Shown piece by piece: positions 7,899 to 17,238 of a DNA stretch of 64,000 nt. Origin of the DNA: Novosphingopyxis baekryungensis DSM 16222. Its GTDB lineage: Bacteria > Pseudomonadota > Alphaproteobacteria > Sphingomonadales > Sphingomonadaceae. The DNA is taken from positions 248,001 to 312,000 of the forward strand of contig NZ_ATUR01000003.1 in NCBI RefSeq assembly GCF_000420305.1, read 5' to 3'. The translations under genes and the position numbers were made by a program. The notes beneath the pieces are model-generated. The model was not told the DNA's origin. It was given only the letters and a program-made list of their open reading frames with translations, and did no database searches. Every line of letters starts with the position of its first letter. Position 1 is the stretch's first letter.

Positions 7899-8870
7899 AT
7901 GAGGTCGCCAGCACTCTATCCACGAATATTAGGCATAGGATGGGAAATGGCAATGGCGACCGCGTGGAAGTCCGTATCGGCCGGGCCGGTTGGCGTCCGG
8001 GAGAAGCCACAAGCAGGGTTCATTCTGCTCGTATTGATTCTGGGGATCGTTCTTTTCGCGGTTCCTACCATGATGTTCGTCACGCAGCAGTCTTGGACCG
8101 GCGAAGAAGGTGCGCATGGACCAATCGTGCTGCTTACTGGCCTGTGGCTATTATATCGCCGCTGGCAAGAGGTGAAAGGATATGCTGGAACGCCGCCGGC
8201 TTGGCACGTGTGGGGGCTTCTGGCCGTGCTCATACCCTTGCAGATTTTCGCCCGGATCACCCAGATCGTGGAAATCGAAGGCTATTTGATGTATTTCGTG
8301 CTGCTGACGGTGCTGTACAGCATTGTCGGTATAGACGTGATGAAACGTCTGCTGTTTCCCTTATTCTATCTGGCGTTCATTTTCCCACCGCCGGATACCG
8401 TTGTAGCTGCGATAACCATACCGATGAAGATGTGGCTATCGAAGGCGGCGATCGCTTTTCTTGCCATGTTCGGCTATCCGATCGGCGGCGAAGGCGTGCG
8501 CATCTATGTGGGCCAATATGAGCTGCTGGTTGCTGCAGCCTGCTCCGGTATCAACTCCATCATTTCGCTGACCGCCATTTCACTTTTTTACATCTATATT
8601 CGCCACCAAGCTGACTGGCGTTATGCCGTGTTTTTGGGCCTGTTCATTATTCCTGTCGCGTTGATCGCCAATTTCTTCCGCGTTTTGATCTTGATCCTCT
8701 TGACCTATCATTCCGGTGAGGCGGCTGCGCAGGGATTTTTGCACAATTTTGCGGGCATCTTGATGTTTGCAATTGCCTTGCTCACCATCTTCGGGCTCGA
8801 CAGCGTGCTCAAACCGATATGGGATAGGTTTATGGATCGCAGATCAGGAGATGCCAGCCATGGTCAGTGA
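7899..8870 (+). CDS. xrtV: Exosortase, probably type V
   Basis: A 323-residue polytopic membrane protein (about eight helices) with the exosortase catalytic triad: C215 in AAACSGINS, R261 in NFFRV and H282 in LHNFAG. Exosortases cut PEP-CTERM proteins at the membrane. Assignment to type V rests on the PEPxxWA substrate at 2014-2610, the sphingomonad context and a likely XrtV accessory gene at 37984-38232, not on a profile search. A GAGG ribosome-binding site lies 8 bases before the ATG. The 3' end overlaps the epsI-like gene by 11 bases and epsD follows, so it heads a three-gene operon. Confidence 0.88.
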   Translation: MRSPALYPRILGIGWEMAMATAWKSVSAGPVGVREKPQAGFILLVLILGIVLFAVPTMMFVTQQSWTGEEGAHGPIVLLTGLWLLYRRWQEVKGYAGTPPAWHVWGLLAVLIPLQIFARITQIVEIEGYLMYFVLLTVLYSIVGIDVMKRLLFPLFYLAFIFPPPDTVVAAITIPMKMWLSKAAIAFLAMFGYPIGGEGVRIYVGQYELLVAAACSGINSIISLTAISLFYIYIRHQADWRYAVFLGLFIIPVALIANFFRVLILILLTYHSGEAAAQGFLHNFAGILMFAIALLTIFGLDSVLKPIWDRFMDRRSGDASHGQ

Positions 8871-9579
8871 CATTCAGCCTCAATCAGCCAAACCGCAATC
8901 GCGGCCGCTATTATTGTCGCGGCGGCATGCGCTGATCGGTGGCGCGCTAGCTTGCGCATCGGGGTTCGCTTTTTTGCGCCAGCCTGCCGTTGCCAACCCA
9001 GTTATCAAGGAAAGCCAGTTCGAAGGCTGGGTTCCAGAGCAATTCGGCCAGTGGAAAACGATTTCGCAAAGCGGGGTAGTTCTCCCGCCGCCGGATACGC
9101 TCAGCGATCGTTTGTATGACAATCTCATAACCCAGGTTTATGCCGCGCCGGGCCTGCCTGCGGTCATGTTGCTCCTCGCGTATAATAACGCACAGGACGG
9201 CGTTTTGCAGGTCCATAGACCGGAAGTTTGCTATCCCGTTGGTGGTTTCGAACTGAGTGCTACAAGGGAAATGGATATTCAGGTCGGCAGCAAGACTATA
9301 CCGGCCAACTTCTTCACCGCCACAAGCCCCAACCGTATCGAACAAGTCGCGTATTTCACACGATTGGGACGCGCCTATCCTCGCAGCTGGGCGGAACAGC
9401 GGATCGCCGTCATGCAAGCCAATCTTGAGGGCGATATCCCCGACGGCATCATGATGCGGGTCTCCGTCTTGAGCGCTGACGCCGGACGGGCGGAGGATCA
9501 GTTGCAGGATTTCAGCCGCGCCTTCATCACCGCAGCCCCAGCCCCATTGCGCCGAGTACTGCTCGGTACGGCAACATAA
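8860..9579 (+). CDS. epsI: EpsI-family exosortase-associated protein
   Basis: The 239-residue protein has a Tat-like or anchor N-terminus (SRRHALIGGALACASGF, about residues 20-36) and the EpsI hallmark HRPEVCYPVGGFE in the middle, with its conserved Cys. EpsI proteins accompany or are fused to exosortases; they are thought to help substrate processing or polysaccharide export, but their mechanism is not established. The start ATG at 8860 has AGGAG nine bases upstream; an in-frame ATG at 8851 directly abuts that site and is less likely. The gene overlaps the exosortase stop by 11 bases. Confidence 0.87.
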   Translation: MVSDIQPQSAKPQSRPLLLSRRHALIGGALACASGFAFLRQPAVANPVIKESQFEGWVPEQFGQWKTISQSGVVLPPPDTLSDRLYDNLITQVYAAPGLPAVMLLLAYNNAQDGVLQVHRPEVCYPVGGFELSATREMDIQVGSKTIPANFFTATSPNRIEQVAYFTRLGRAYPRSWAEQRIAVMQANLEGDIPDGIMMRVSVLSADAGRAEDQLQDFSRAFITAAPAPLRRVLLGTAT

Positions 9580-9591
9580 AGGAAACAATTC

Positions 9592-10437
9592 ATGAAACGT
9601 CGTACTTTAGGCGCTTTGGCGCTTGTTCTGGTTTCGCTCCAGGCCTGCAACAAAGAGGCCACCGGTCAAGTGGCCGCCGTCGTCAATGGCGATGAAATCA
9701 CGCTGCAGGAGATCAATGCCGAACTGGGCAGTGCCAATATTCCTGAGGGTGTCGACAAAAAGGTCGTGCAGCAGGCTGCTTTACAACGCATCATTGAACG
9801 TCGTCTTCTTGCGCAGACTGCTGAAGAAGAAGGTCTGGACAAGACACCTGAGTTTTTGATCCGCGAACGGCAATTGCGCGACGCCCTGCTGATTCAGCTC
9901 ATGGGGCAGAAGGCCGAACGGTCACAAAAAGTGCCCGATCAGCAAGCGATCGACGCATTTATTGCCGAAAGCCCCGCCATGTTTGGCAACCGCCAGGTAT
10001 TCACCGTGGATCGCATCCAGTTTCCCATGCCGGCCGATCCGAGTAAGCTGCAACAGCTGAAGGACGACCATAGCATGGCCGCCGTTGCCAGCCGTTTGCA
10101 GCAGCTCGGCGTGGATTTTCAGCGAGATTCGGCGCAGCTCGATACCGCGAAACTAGGCGATGAGCGGCTGAAGCAGATCCAAACACTGCCCGCGGGCGAG
10201 CCATTTGTTCTGACGGAAAATGGGATGGTCATGGTGGGTGTCATTACTGGCGAACGGAGCGCTCCCCTGGCGGGCACGGAAGCACGGCCGCTGGCGGTCA
10301 AGGCGCTCCAGAGCAAGCAGTTCGAAGACTCCATGCAGCAGCGTATGAAGCAGGCCAAGGCTGCGGCTGATATCAAATATCAGGATGGGTTCGCGCCTCC
10401 CAAGGCTGCGGACAAAGCCGCTGCGCCAGCCAACTGA
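9592..10437 (+). CDS. epsD: EpsD-family peptidyl-prolyl isomerase lipoprotein
   Basis: A 281-residue lipoprotein: the signal ends in a lipobox (SLQAC, Cys at about 19), followed by a SurA-N-like helical region (VNGDEITLQEI...ERRLLAQTAEEEG) and a degenerate parvulin-like part. This is the EpsD type of PPIase found in exopolysaccharide/exosortase loci, with a presumed periplasmic chaperone role. The C-terminus is Lys/Ala-rich. It starts 12 bases after epsI with an AAGGAAA ribosome-binding site and is the last gene of the xrt-epsI-epsD operon; a hairpin follows. Confidence 0.83.
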   Translation: MKRRTLGALALVLVSLQACNKEATGQVAAVVNGDEITLQEINAELGSANIPEGVDKKVVQQAALQRIIERRLLAQTAEEEGLDKTPEFLIRERQLRDALLIQLMGQKAERSQKVPDQQAIDAFIAESPAMFGNRQVFTVDRIQFPMPADPSKLQQLKDDHSMAAVASRLQQLGVDFQRDSAQLDTAKLGDERLKQIQTLPAGEPFVLTENGMVMVGVITGERSAPLAGTEARPLAVKALQSKQFEDSMQQRMKQAKAAADIKYQDGFAPPKAADKAAAPAN

Positions 10438-10452
10438 TCGACCATACCAAAT

Positions 10453-10491
10453 GGAAGCGGGCGGCCTGCCTGGACAGGCCCGCCTGCTTCC
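10453..10491 (+). terminator. Probable terminator hairpin after epsD
   Basis: A long stem of about 16 bp with two small bulges (GGAAGC...GGCGGCCTG against CAGGCCCGCCTGCTTCC) lies 15 bases after the epsD stop. There is no T-run, so termination efficiency is uncertain; it may instead stabilise the transcript end. Confidence 0.55.
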
Positions 10492-10769
10492 AATCGGCGC
10501 AGATACATCAACAAACGGTCGGAGCTCGCGAGAGCAAGGCATCTAAAATAGCGGCGGTCCGCGGCGTTGGCGCAAAGTGACCGTCCATCATATTTTCGCC
10601 ACCCGCGCGTTCTAACCATCGGCAGGAGCGTTAGCCAACTGCGGTCCATCCCCGTGTTCTATGATGGACATAGGCCACACTCCGGCACCTGTGAGCCGGA
10701 TAAGCGGTCTAAAAGCGCCTTTACCGAACAGTCCTTACCGTCCCTATTTCCCGCAATAAGAGACATGTG
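10492..10769. other. Spacer between the sorting operon and the polysaccharide cluster
   Basis: About 280 bases downstream of the epsD hairpin. It should hold the promoter for the glycosyltransferase at 10770, but no clear promoter, small gene or repeat was recognised. A short CCGGCACCTGTGAGCCGG inverted repeat near 10681-10700 could be an operator or a chance hairpin. Confidence 0.35.
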
Positions 10770-11861
10770 ATGAACCTGCTCTTCGCCCTGCCCGGCTTTC
10801 ACCGTTATGAGCGTGGCGCAGAAGTGGCCCTCTTATCGGTGGCCGAGCATCTGGCACGGTCGGGCGATGCTGTGACCGTCATGGGCTCCGGCGGCGAACG
10901 GGCGGAAGCCAGCTATCGTTACAAGCAGCTGCCCTCCATTCGACGTGAACGGTTTGAGAGATTTCCCACCTTCCCCCCTTTTCGCAGCGAAACGGCATGG
11001 GAAGATGCCAGCTTTTCGGCATCGCTGCTGCGGGCTTACCGCCCGGACGACTATGATGCGGTCATAACCTGCTCTTTCCCCTTCACCCACTGGACGCTAC
11101 GCCGACCGTCCCGGCACAAGCCGCTGCAGATATTCGTGACGCAAAATGGCGACTGGCCCGCCGTCGCCGACAATAGCGAATATCGCAGCTTCGCCTGCGA
11201 TGGTCTGGTCTGCACCAATCCGGACTATCTGGATAATAACGCCTCAAAATATAATTGTGCGCTGATTCCCAATGGCGTGGATCTGGAACGCTTCCACCCC
11301 GGTCCCGCCGTTCGCGAGCAGTTGGGATTGCCGCTGGATCGCCCGATCATCCTGATGGTGAGTGCGTTTATCGAAACCAAGCGCGTTCTCGATGGTATTC
11401 GCGCCGTGGCCGAGATGGACGATGCGGTGCTGGTGGTGGCCGGGGACGGCCCCTTGCGCGCAGAAGGGCAGGCCCTGGCAGACCAGCTGCTGCCCGACCG
11501 GTTCCGGCGCATCAGCCTGCCCGCCAGCGATATGCCCGCCCTCTATCGCTCCGCCGATGTCTTCCTGCATTTGTCGCTACTCGAATCGTTCGGCAATGTC
11601 TTCATCGAGGCGGACGCAAGTGGACTGCCGATCGTGGCACATGACAGCGAAAGACTCCGCTGGATCCTCGGCGACCAATCGCCTTATCTTTGCGACACCG
11701 AGAACCAGCCGGCACTAGTGGCGGCACTCCGGGGAGCCCTCGCCGCGCCTGCCACAGACCGGCATTCCGACAATATTGCGCGCTTTGGCTGGCCCAACAT
11801 AGCCGCGCAATATCGCGATTTTATCGCCGGTCTGCTGAGCGCCCGATCAGACCGGACCTAA
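10770..11861 (+). CDS. Glycosyltransferase family 4
   Basis: A 363-residue GT-B-fold retaining glycosyltransferase. It starts with the usual beta1 region (LFALPGFHRYERGAE), has IPNGVDLERF at about 167-176, the donor-binding stretch LVVAGDGPLR, and the C-terminal ADVFLHLSLLESFGNVFIEADASGLPIVA with the GT4 EX7E-type motif. It is predicted to transfer a sugar during assembly of the exopolysaccharide repeat unit in the cytoplasm. The sugar and linkage are unknown. A GTG one codon earlier (10767) is an alternative start. Convergent with the UDP-glucuronate decarboxylase gene, only 6 bases apart. Confidence 0.86.
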   Translation: MNLLFALPGFHRYERGAEVALLSVAEHLARSGDAVTVMGSGGERAEASYRYKQLPSIRRERFERFPTFPPFRSETAWEDASFSASLLRAYRPDDYDAVITCSFPFTHWTLRRPSRHKPLQIFVTQNGDWPAVADNSEYRSFACDGLVCTNPDYLDNNASKYNCALIPNGVDLERFHPGPAVREQLGLPLDRPIILMVSAFIETKRVLDGIRAVAEMDDAVLVVAGDGPLRAEGQALADQLLPDRFRRISLPASDMPALYRSADVFLHLSLLESFGNVFIEADASGLPIVAHDSERLRWILGDQSPYLCDTENQPALVAALRGALAAPATDRHSDNIARFGWPNIAAQYRDFIAGLLSARSDRT

Positions 11862-11867
11862 TCTGCC

Positions 11868-12824
11868 TCACTTGGAGATCTGCCGGAAATAAGCGATGGT
11901 TTTCTCCAGACCGGCACGCAGTTCGATGGTCGGTTCCCAATCGAGCTCTTTCTTGGCCAGCGAGATGTCGGGGCGTCGCTGGGTTGGATCGTCGGATGGC
12001 AGGGGATGCTGCACCAGGGTGGAGCGTGACCCGGTCATCTCGATCACCTGTTCGGCCAGTTGCTTGATGGTGAATTCCACCGGATTGCCGATATTTACCG
12101 GACCGGTAAAGCCATCCCGGCTGTCCATCAGGCGCATCAACCCCTCCACCAGATCGTCGACATAACAGAAGCTGCGGGTCTGCGATCCATCGCCGTAGAT
12201 GGTGATATCCTCGCCGCGCAGCGCCTGCATGATGAAGTTCGATACCACACGGCCGTCCGACGGATGCATGCGCGGACCATAGGTGTTGAAGATGCGCGCG
12301 ACCTTGATCTTCACGCCGTTCTGGCGGTGATAATCGAAGAAAAGCGTCTCGGCACAGCGCTTGCCTTCATCATAGCAGCTGCGCAGGCCAATCGGGTTTA
12401 CATTGCCCCAATAGGGCTCGGTCTGGGGATGCTGCGTGGGATCGCCATAGACTTCGCTGGTGGAAGCCTGCAGGATCGGAACCTTGATGCGCTTGGCCAG
12501 GCCGAGCATGTTGATGGCGCCCACGACCGAAACCTTGGTGGTCTGCACCGGATCATGCTGATAATGAATGGGCGAGGCAGGACAGGCCAGATTGTAAATG
12601 GCATCGACCTCCACGAAAAGCGGAAAGCAGATATCGTGACGCATGAACTCGAAACGCGGATGGTCGTGCAGATGGGCAATATTGGCTTTGGAACCGGTGA
12701 ACAGATTGTCCACGCACAACACTTCGTCGCCCGCTTCGATCAGCCGGTCGATCAGATGCGATCCGACGAAGCCAGCACCGCCCGTGACCAATACTCTGCG
12801 AGCGCTGAAATAATCGCGTGCCAT
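11868..12824 (-). CDS. uxs: UDP-glucuronate decarboxylase (UDP-xylose synthase)
   Basis: A 318-residue extended short-chain dehydrogenase. The NAD-binding GGAGFVGS motif is at 15-22, with [24 protein letters not shown] and [10 protein letters not shown] typical of UXS enzymes, and the catalytic Tyr-Lys pair in SCYDEGKR. It converts UDP-glucuronate to UDP-xylose with internal NAD+ recycling. Placed between glycosyltransferase genes, it points to xylose (or a derivative) in the polysaccharide. The start has a good AGGGAGA ribosome-binding site. The only nucleotide-sugar gene recognised in the cluster, so other precursors must come from elsewhere. Confidence 0.9.
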   Translation of the reverse strand: MARDYFSARRVLVTGGAGFVGSHLIDRLIEAGDEVLCVDNLFTGSKANIAHLHDHPRFEFMRHDICFPLFVEVDAIYNLACPASPIHYQHDPVQTTKVSVVGAINMLGLAKRIKVPILQASTSEVYGDPTQHPQTEPYWGNVNPIGLRSCYDEGKRCAETLFFDYHRQNGVKIKVARIFNTYGPRMHPSDGRVVSNFIMQALRGEDITIYGDGSQTRSFCYVDDLVEGLMRLMDSRDGFTGPVNIGNPVEFTIKQLAEQVIEMTGSRSTLVQHPLPSDDPTQRRPDISLAKKELDWEPTIELRAGLEKTIAYFRQISK

Positions 12825-12963
12825 GGTTTTTCGTCTCCCTCGATTGTAGAAATCTGCACTATATCCGGCCTTGAGCGACAGCGCATAATTCGAGATCGCA
12901 GTAACACAGCGCCCCGATATGGCATCCCTGCCAGTGACAGCCAGCTTCTGAAAGACAAATAAG

Positions 12964-14163
12964 ATGGAACTGGCCGCCTGGCTACTCGCGACACCGCTTT
13001 GCGTGCTTCTCGGCTATCTCACGCTGGAACTGCTGCTTGGCTTGCCCCCGTTGAAAGCCAGCACTCTGGTCAAAGGCACACCGCCGCCATCGAGCGTAAT
13101 CCTTGTACCGGCTTATAATGAGGCCGCGAATATCGCCCAGACCGTGGAGGCCCTGCGCAAAGTGGCGCCGGCTGCCTCTATCCTCGTAGTGGCGGACAAC
13201 TGCACAGACGATACCGCCAGACTGGCCCGTGCCGCCGGTGCGCAAACCGCCGAACGGTTCGACATGGAGCGCCGTGGCAAGGGCTATGCGCTGGCCTTCG
13301 GACGGGAGGTATTGCGCGCCGATCCTCCGGAGGCTGTGCTGGTGATGGATGCCGATTGTGCGCTGGCGCCCGGCAGCGCGGCCCGCCTTGCTGCTCTCGC
13401 CGTCTCGCTCGGTCAGCCGGTGCAGGCTTCCAACCTGCTCGTCTCCCATGCCGATGCCGCGCCGCTCGTGCGCATTTCCAACTTTGCCATGATGATCAAG
13501 AACCTGGTGCGCGCGCGTGGCCTGATGCGGCTTGGCCGGGGGGCCCTGTTGTTTGGAACGGGCATGGCGTTTCCCTGGCCTGTTTTCGAACGGTTGCCGC
13601 TGGCCACGGCCGATGCGGTCGAGGATCTTCAGATGGGTCTCTGGCTGGCGGCCGAAAACAGTCCCGTCGCTCTGGACGATCAATCCTTCGTCACCAGCCA
13701 GGCGGCATCGGTTGAAGACAGCCGTGGCCAGCGCAGCCGCTGGGAACACGGGTTTCTGCAGACTGCCACGCGGCAGGCCCTACCGCTTATGACGGCCGGT
13801 CTGCGGCACCGATCGCGCCTGCAATTCGCCTTGGGTGCGCATCTTATGGTTCCGCCGCTGGCCCTACTGATGCTGCTGGCCGTGGCGTTTCTCGCACTTA
13901 TAGCGCTGCTGTGCGCGCTGAGCGGCCAGTGGTTGCCGCTATGGGTTGCCGCTCTGGCTTTCGCTGGCCTGAGCTTCGCCCTTCTTCTTGCATGGTGGCG
14001 CGAGGGCCGAACGATCCTGCCCTTTTCAGCCCTGCTCAAGACACCGCTCTATGTGCTCTGGAAGATTCCCATTTATGTGGGGTTTTACATCAACCGCCAG
14101 CGCGGCTGGAACCGGACCCGGCGCGAGGGTGAGAGCGACGACGGTTCCAGCGCCACCAGATAG
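12964..14163 (+). CDS. Processive-type glycosyltransferase family 2, membrane-bound
   Basis: A 399-residue protein with an N-terminal helix (residues 4-27), a GT2 catalytic domain ([10 protein letters not shown] near 50, [10 protein letters not shown] near 78, DAD near 124-126, VEDLQMG, and a QRSRW motif near 259-263) and two or more C-terminal helices (about 290-345). The D, DxD, ED and Q(Q/R)xRW pattern is that of cellulose/hyaluronan-synthase-like enzymes. The role in this cluster is likely addition of a backbone sugar or a single residue at the membrane. Its last 74 bases overlap the end of the convergent WecB/TagA-type gene. Confidence 0.86.
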   Translation: MELAAWLLATPLCVLLGYLTLELLLGLPPLKASTLVKGTPPPSSVILVPAYNEAANIAQTVEALRKVAPAASILVVADNCTDDTARLARAAGAQTAERFDMERRGKGYALAFGREVLRADPPEAVLVMDADCALAPGSAARLAALAVSLGQPVQASNLLVSHADAAPLVRISNFAMMIKNLVRARGLMRLGRGALLFGTGMAFPWPVFERLPLATADAVEDLQMGLWLAAENSPVALDDQSFVTSQAASVEDSRGQRSRWEHGFLQTATRQALPLMTAGLRHRSRLQFALGAHLMVPPLALLMLLAVAFLALIALLCALSGQWLPLWVAALAFAGLSFALLLAWWREGRTILPFSALLKTPLYVLWKIPIYVGFYINRQRGWNRTRREGESDDGSSATR

Positions 14164-14884
14164 GGAAGATCTTGGGCCCCTCGATCAGATAGCGGCGCCA
14201 CAGACGGCGTGGCTCGCTCAGCAGCCGGAACAGCCATTCCAGTCCGGCGCGCTGCATCCAGCGCGGTGCCCGCTGTTTGACGCCGATCAGAAACTCTAGC
14301 GATGCGCCGATACAAAGAGCGACGCCTCTGGCCCGCCCGTCCGTCTTGATCTCCTGACAGACGATTTCGCTTTGCGGCGCGCCGATCGCGAACAGAGTGA
14401 TATCGGGTCCGCTCTCTACTACGAATCGCGCGATATCGGCCCGCGCTTTCGCGTTGTTGAGCACGCCCATCGGCGGCTCGTGGAATTGCCAGTCTATGAT
14501 CGGAAAATCGGCGGCGATACGTGCATGCAGTGCAGCGTCTCCGCCAATAATCGCAATTCGCATGGGATCGGCCACCGCGCCGAGCAGATCGCGCGTCAAA
14601 TCGCTGCCGGGCATGAGCGGCATGGAGCAGCCGGACAGGACTGCCAGCCGTGCCAGAATCCGACTGTCGCAAATTACCAGATCGGCGGCATCCAGCGCCG
14701 GGCCAAGCCGCTCTCCCTGCGGCCCGTGCAGCCGAACCACATGATCGACATTTGGTGTCACCACATAGGAAAAGGTCGAATCTCCAGCGAGCGCCAACAC
14801 GGCGTTCAAAATCCGGTCAGCAGGTATCAGGTTGAAGCGAACGCCCAGAAATTCGATCCGCGGCGCCGATGTCCTGTCCGGCAT
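14090..14884 (-). CDS. WecB/TagA/CpsF-family glycosyltransferase (GT26)
   Basis: This 264-residue protein matches GT26 enzymes, which add a second sugar to polyprenyl-diphosphate-linked intermediates. Recognisable parts are VVTPNVDHVV near 42-51, ADLVICDSR near 68-76, PGSDLTRD near 93-100, AIIGG near 109-113 and LFAIGAPQSE near 162-171. The ATG at 14884 shares one base with the stop of the upstream TPR gene, so the two are coupled. The C-terminal Arg/Ser-rich tail is encoded in the 74-base region antisense to the end of the GT2 gene and may be a recent extension. Confidence 0.87.
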   Translation of the reverse strand: MPDRTSAPRIEFLGVRFNLIPADRILNAVLALAGDSTFSYVVTPNVDHVVRLHGPQGERLGPALDAADLVICDSRILARLAVLSGCSMPLMPGSDLTRDLLGAVADPMRIAIIGGDAALHARIAADFPIIDWQFHEPPMGVLNNAKARADIARFVVESGPDITLFAIGAPQSEIVCQEIKTDGRARGVALCIGASLEFLIGVKQRAPRWMQRAGLEWLFRLLSEPRRLWRRYLIEGPKIFPIWWRWNRRRSHPRAGSGSSRAGG

Positions 14885-16494
14885 CAGCGGCTTTCCAGGC
14901 GGCCATAGAGTCCATTCGGCGGGGTCTGTCCCACTGGAATGTCCACCCCGAACATCTGCGCAGACTTGGCCAATCCTTCCGCTGCCTGCGCTGTGCAGCC
15001 AGCATCCGCTTTTCGGCAGAGCGACTGATAGAGACGCCAGCCGCTCGAAAGCGCCGGCGCGTCCCGTGTCAGCTTGCGCGCGATGGCCACCGCCTGACGG
15101 TTCAGACCATGCTGCATCATCCAGTTGGTGGTCAAGGTCGCCAGACGGGCGCTCTGGGGATTGGCGTCCATGCCCTGCCGCCAGACCCGTTCGGCATTGT
15201 CCACATCGCCCAGTTGCGAATAGGCGGTTGCCGCCGCGCTCCAGGCTGCGATGTCTGCCGGGCATTGATAGGAGGCCCGTTGGGCCGAGCGGAGCGCATC
15301 GGAAGCATTGCCGGTCTCCAGCAGCGCCTGGGCCCTCGCGATCAATGCGGTGCAGTTGGTTTCGTCTGTCGCCAGCACACGCTCTGCGCGCTGAAGACCG
15401 GCCTGCGCGCGGCCCTGTCGCACCAGCATCAAGGCGGCAACCGCGGATGGCTCCGTGCCCGGCAGTCCAGCCAGCATCTGCGATGCCGCAGCGGCCCGTG
15501 CATGATCCACCAGAAAGCGTGCGACCCGCAGCCGCACCGGCTCCGGAGCAGCGGATGCGATAGCCCGGACCGAAGTTCCATCGAGGCGGTCGACGCCATA
15601 TTCATTCCAGAGATCGACAGCCTGATCGGCAATGGCGCGCGTCTGTTCAGGCTTGGCCAGCAGCCCGGTGGTCAGGCGCATCGCATCGGCAGGACGGTTG
15701 TCTTTGAACGCGAAATTTGCCTCATCAATCCGAATATTGTCATTATCGGGCAGTCGCTCACGCAAGTCCGCGAAGCTCCGCCGTATGCCTTCGCGGTCGC
15801 TCAGCGCGCGGTATATTTCCAGCCGGGTGAGCGACATGCCGGCCGATGCACGCGATCCGCGCTCAAAATTCTCCAGCAACGTCAGCGCTTCTTCCCTGTC
15901 GCCGTTGCGAAAGGATGAACGGGCCTTCAATATTGCCCCCCCCTCACTCGACGGATCGATTTTCAGGATCTGATCTGCGTAGCCGATGCTTTCGTCGAAC
16001 CGGTTGCGGACCAGGCTGTGCAGTCCGCGAGTTAGCAGCGCATCCACATTGTTGGGATCGAGCGATAGAATCGTTTCGGCTGCTTCCTTGGACTCACGCA
16101 ACCTGCCCACCTGCATTCCTAGCTGCGACACTGCCTGCAAGGCTTCCATGTTCTGCGGATCAAGTGCCAGGGCATTGCTATAGGCACCAAAGGCGCCCGG
16201 CACCGAACCGGCTCGGTACTCTATGCGTCCACGCAGCAGATGATAGTCCGGTTCGTCGTCCCGTTCCGCAATGGCGTCTGCTATGGCTATGCGCGCCTCG
16301 GCAATCCTGTTCTGCTCGAGCAGGGACTGCGCTTTTGCAGCATCTTCCTGCGCATTGGCGAAGGAATTGCCGCAGGCCGCCAGCATCATGAGGAGCGAAA
16401 TGGCCGCCAGAGAAACGAAGGCCTTCCAGAGCGTTCCGCGGGCAAACACAGGCTGTCCCACAACCGCAAGGTTAATGGCATGGTCAAACTTCAT
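14884..16494 (-). CDS. TPR-repeat lipoprotein of the exopolysaccharide/PEP-CTERM type (PrsT-like)
   Basis: A 536-residue protein with a signal and lipobox (LLMMLAACG, Cys near residue 41) followed by tandem tetratricopeptide repeats along nearly the whole length, for example AFGAYSNALALDPQNMEAL and SIGYADQILKIDPSSEGG. Similar TPR lipoproteins stand next to export genes in PEP-CTERM-associated exopolysaccharide loci and are thought to scaffold assembly in the periplasm. The ATG at 16494 with AAGG nine bases upstream is preferred over a GTG at 16533. Divergent from the export protein gene 57 bases away, so a shared promoter region is likely. Confidence 0.83.
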   Translation of the reverse strand: MKFDHAINLAVVGQPVFARGTLWKAFVSLAAISLLMMLAACGNSFANAQEDAAKAQSLLEQNRIAEARIAIADAIAERDDEPDYHLLRGRIEYRAGSVPGAFGAYSNALALDPQNMEALQAVSQLGMQVGRLRESKEAAETILSLDPNNVDALLTRGLHSLVRNRFDESIGYADQILKIDPSSEGGAILKARSSFRNGDREEALTLLENFERGSRASAGMSLTRLEIYRALSDREGIRRSFADLRERLPDNDNIRIDEANFAFKDNRPADAMRLTTGLLAKPEQTRAIADQAVDLWNEYGVDRLDGTSVRAIASAAPEPVRLRVARFLVDHARAAAASQMLAGLPGTEPSAVAALMLVRQGRAQAGLQRAERVLATDETNCTALIARAQALLETGNASDALRSAQRASYQCPADIAAWSAAATAYSQLGDVDNAERVWRQGMDANPQSARLATLTTNWMMQHGLNRQAVAIARKLTRDAPALSSGWRLYQSLCRKADAGCTAQAAEGLAKSAQMFGVDIPVGQTPPNGLYGRLESR

Positions 16495-16551
16495 GGACGA
16501 CCTTATAGGGTGTCGCAGCAGGCTGTCGATCACTGTTGGAGTACCTCTTGA

Positions 16552-17196
16552 ATGTTCCGTATTTTGCTTTTCGCGATGATCAGTTTTTTTGGGGTTTTTT
16601 CCTCAACTGTAGCGGCGCAGGAAGTTGCTTCATCGCCAGCGATCGCTGAGGAGACGACGCTGCAGAATGCGCCGACCCCGCAACAGGGCAGGCCATATAG
16701 GATCAATGCGGGCGACGAACTGGAAATCTACGTTTGGGGCGAAGAACGGCTCCAGCGCACGGTCAAGGTCCTGCCCGATGGCACGGTCGCCTTTCCGCTG
16801 GTCGGTCGTATCAACGTGCAGGATCGTTTGCCTGGTGAAGTTGAGGCGCTGATTACACGGGGACTCAGCAGCCAGTATCGCGGCGAGGTTCCGCAGGTGA
16901 CTGTGTCGGTATTATCGCCATCGGGGCTGCAATTTTCTGTCATGGGCCGGGTCAATGCGCCCGGTACTTTCACTCCGGGCCGTTACATCAACGTGTTGGA
17001 AGCCCTGAGCATGGCCGGTGGACCAAGTGAATTTGCAAATCTCGACAATATTCTGATTATCCGCAAATCAGGGTCGGACCTCGGCTCCAGGCGGGTACGC
17101 ATGTCACAATTGTTCAAAAGCGGCACCGATCCGAACAGCATCAACGATGCGAATATTCCCCGTATCGAAACTGGCGATACCATTATCGTTCCTTGA
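16552..17196 (+). CDS. Outer-membrane polysaccharide export protein (Wza-type)
   Basis: A 214-residue periplasmic/outer-membrane protein with a signal peptide (residues 1-22, ending VAA). It has the Poly_export domain (YRINAGDELEIYVWGEERLQRTVKVLPDG, about 49-77) and a SLBB-like part (FSVMGRVNAPGTFTPG...NVLEALSMAGG). It lacks the lipobox of Wza and is shorter than Wza, as is common in alphaproteobacterial exopolysaccharide loci. It should form the export channel together with the Wzz-like protein. GGAG lies 10 bases before the ATG. First gene of a run of export genes. Confidence 0.9.
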   Translation: MFRILLFAMISFFGVFSSTVAAQEVASSPAIAEETTLQNAPTPQQGRPYRINAGDELEIYVWGEERLQRTVKVLPDGTVAFPLVGRINVQDRLPGEVEALITRGLSSQYRGEVPQVTVSVLSPSGLQFSVMGRVNAPGTFTPGRYINVLEALSMAGGPSEFANLDNILIIRKSGSDLGSRRVRMSQLFKSGTDPNSINDANIPRIETGDTIIVP

Positions 17197-17238
17197 TAGC
17201 CGTTCGCGATCTTGGGAATTCGATTTGGGGGAAAGTTC

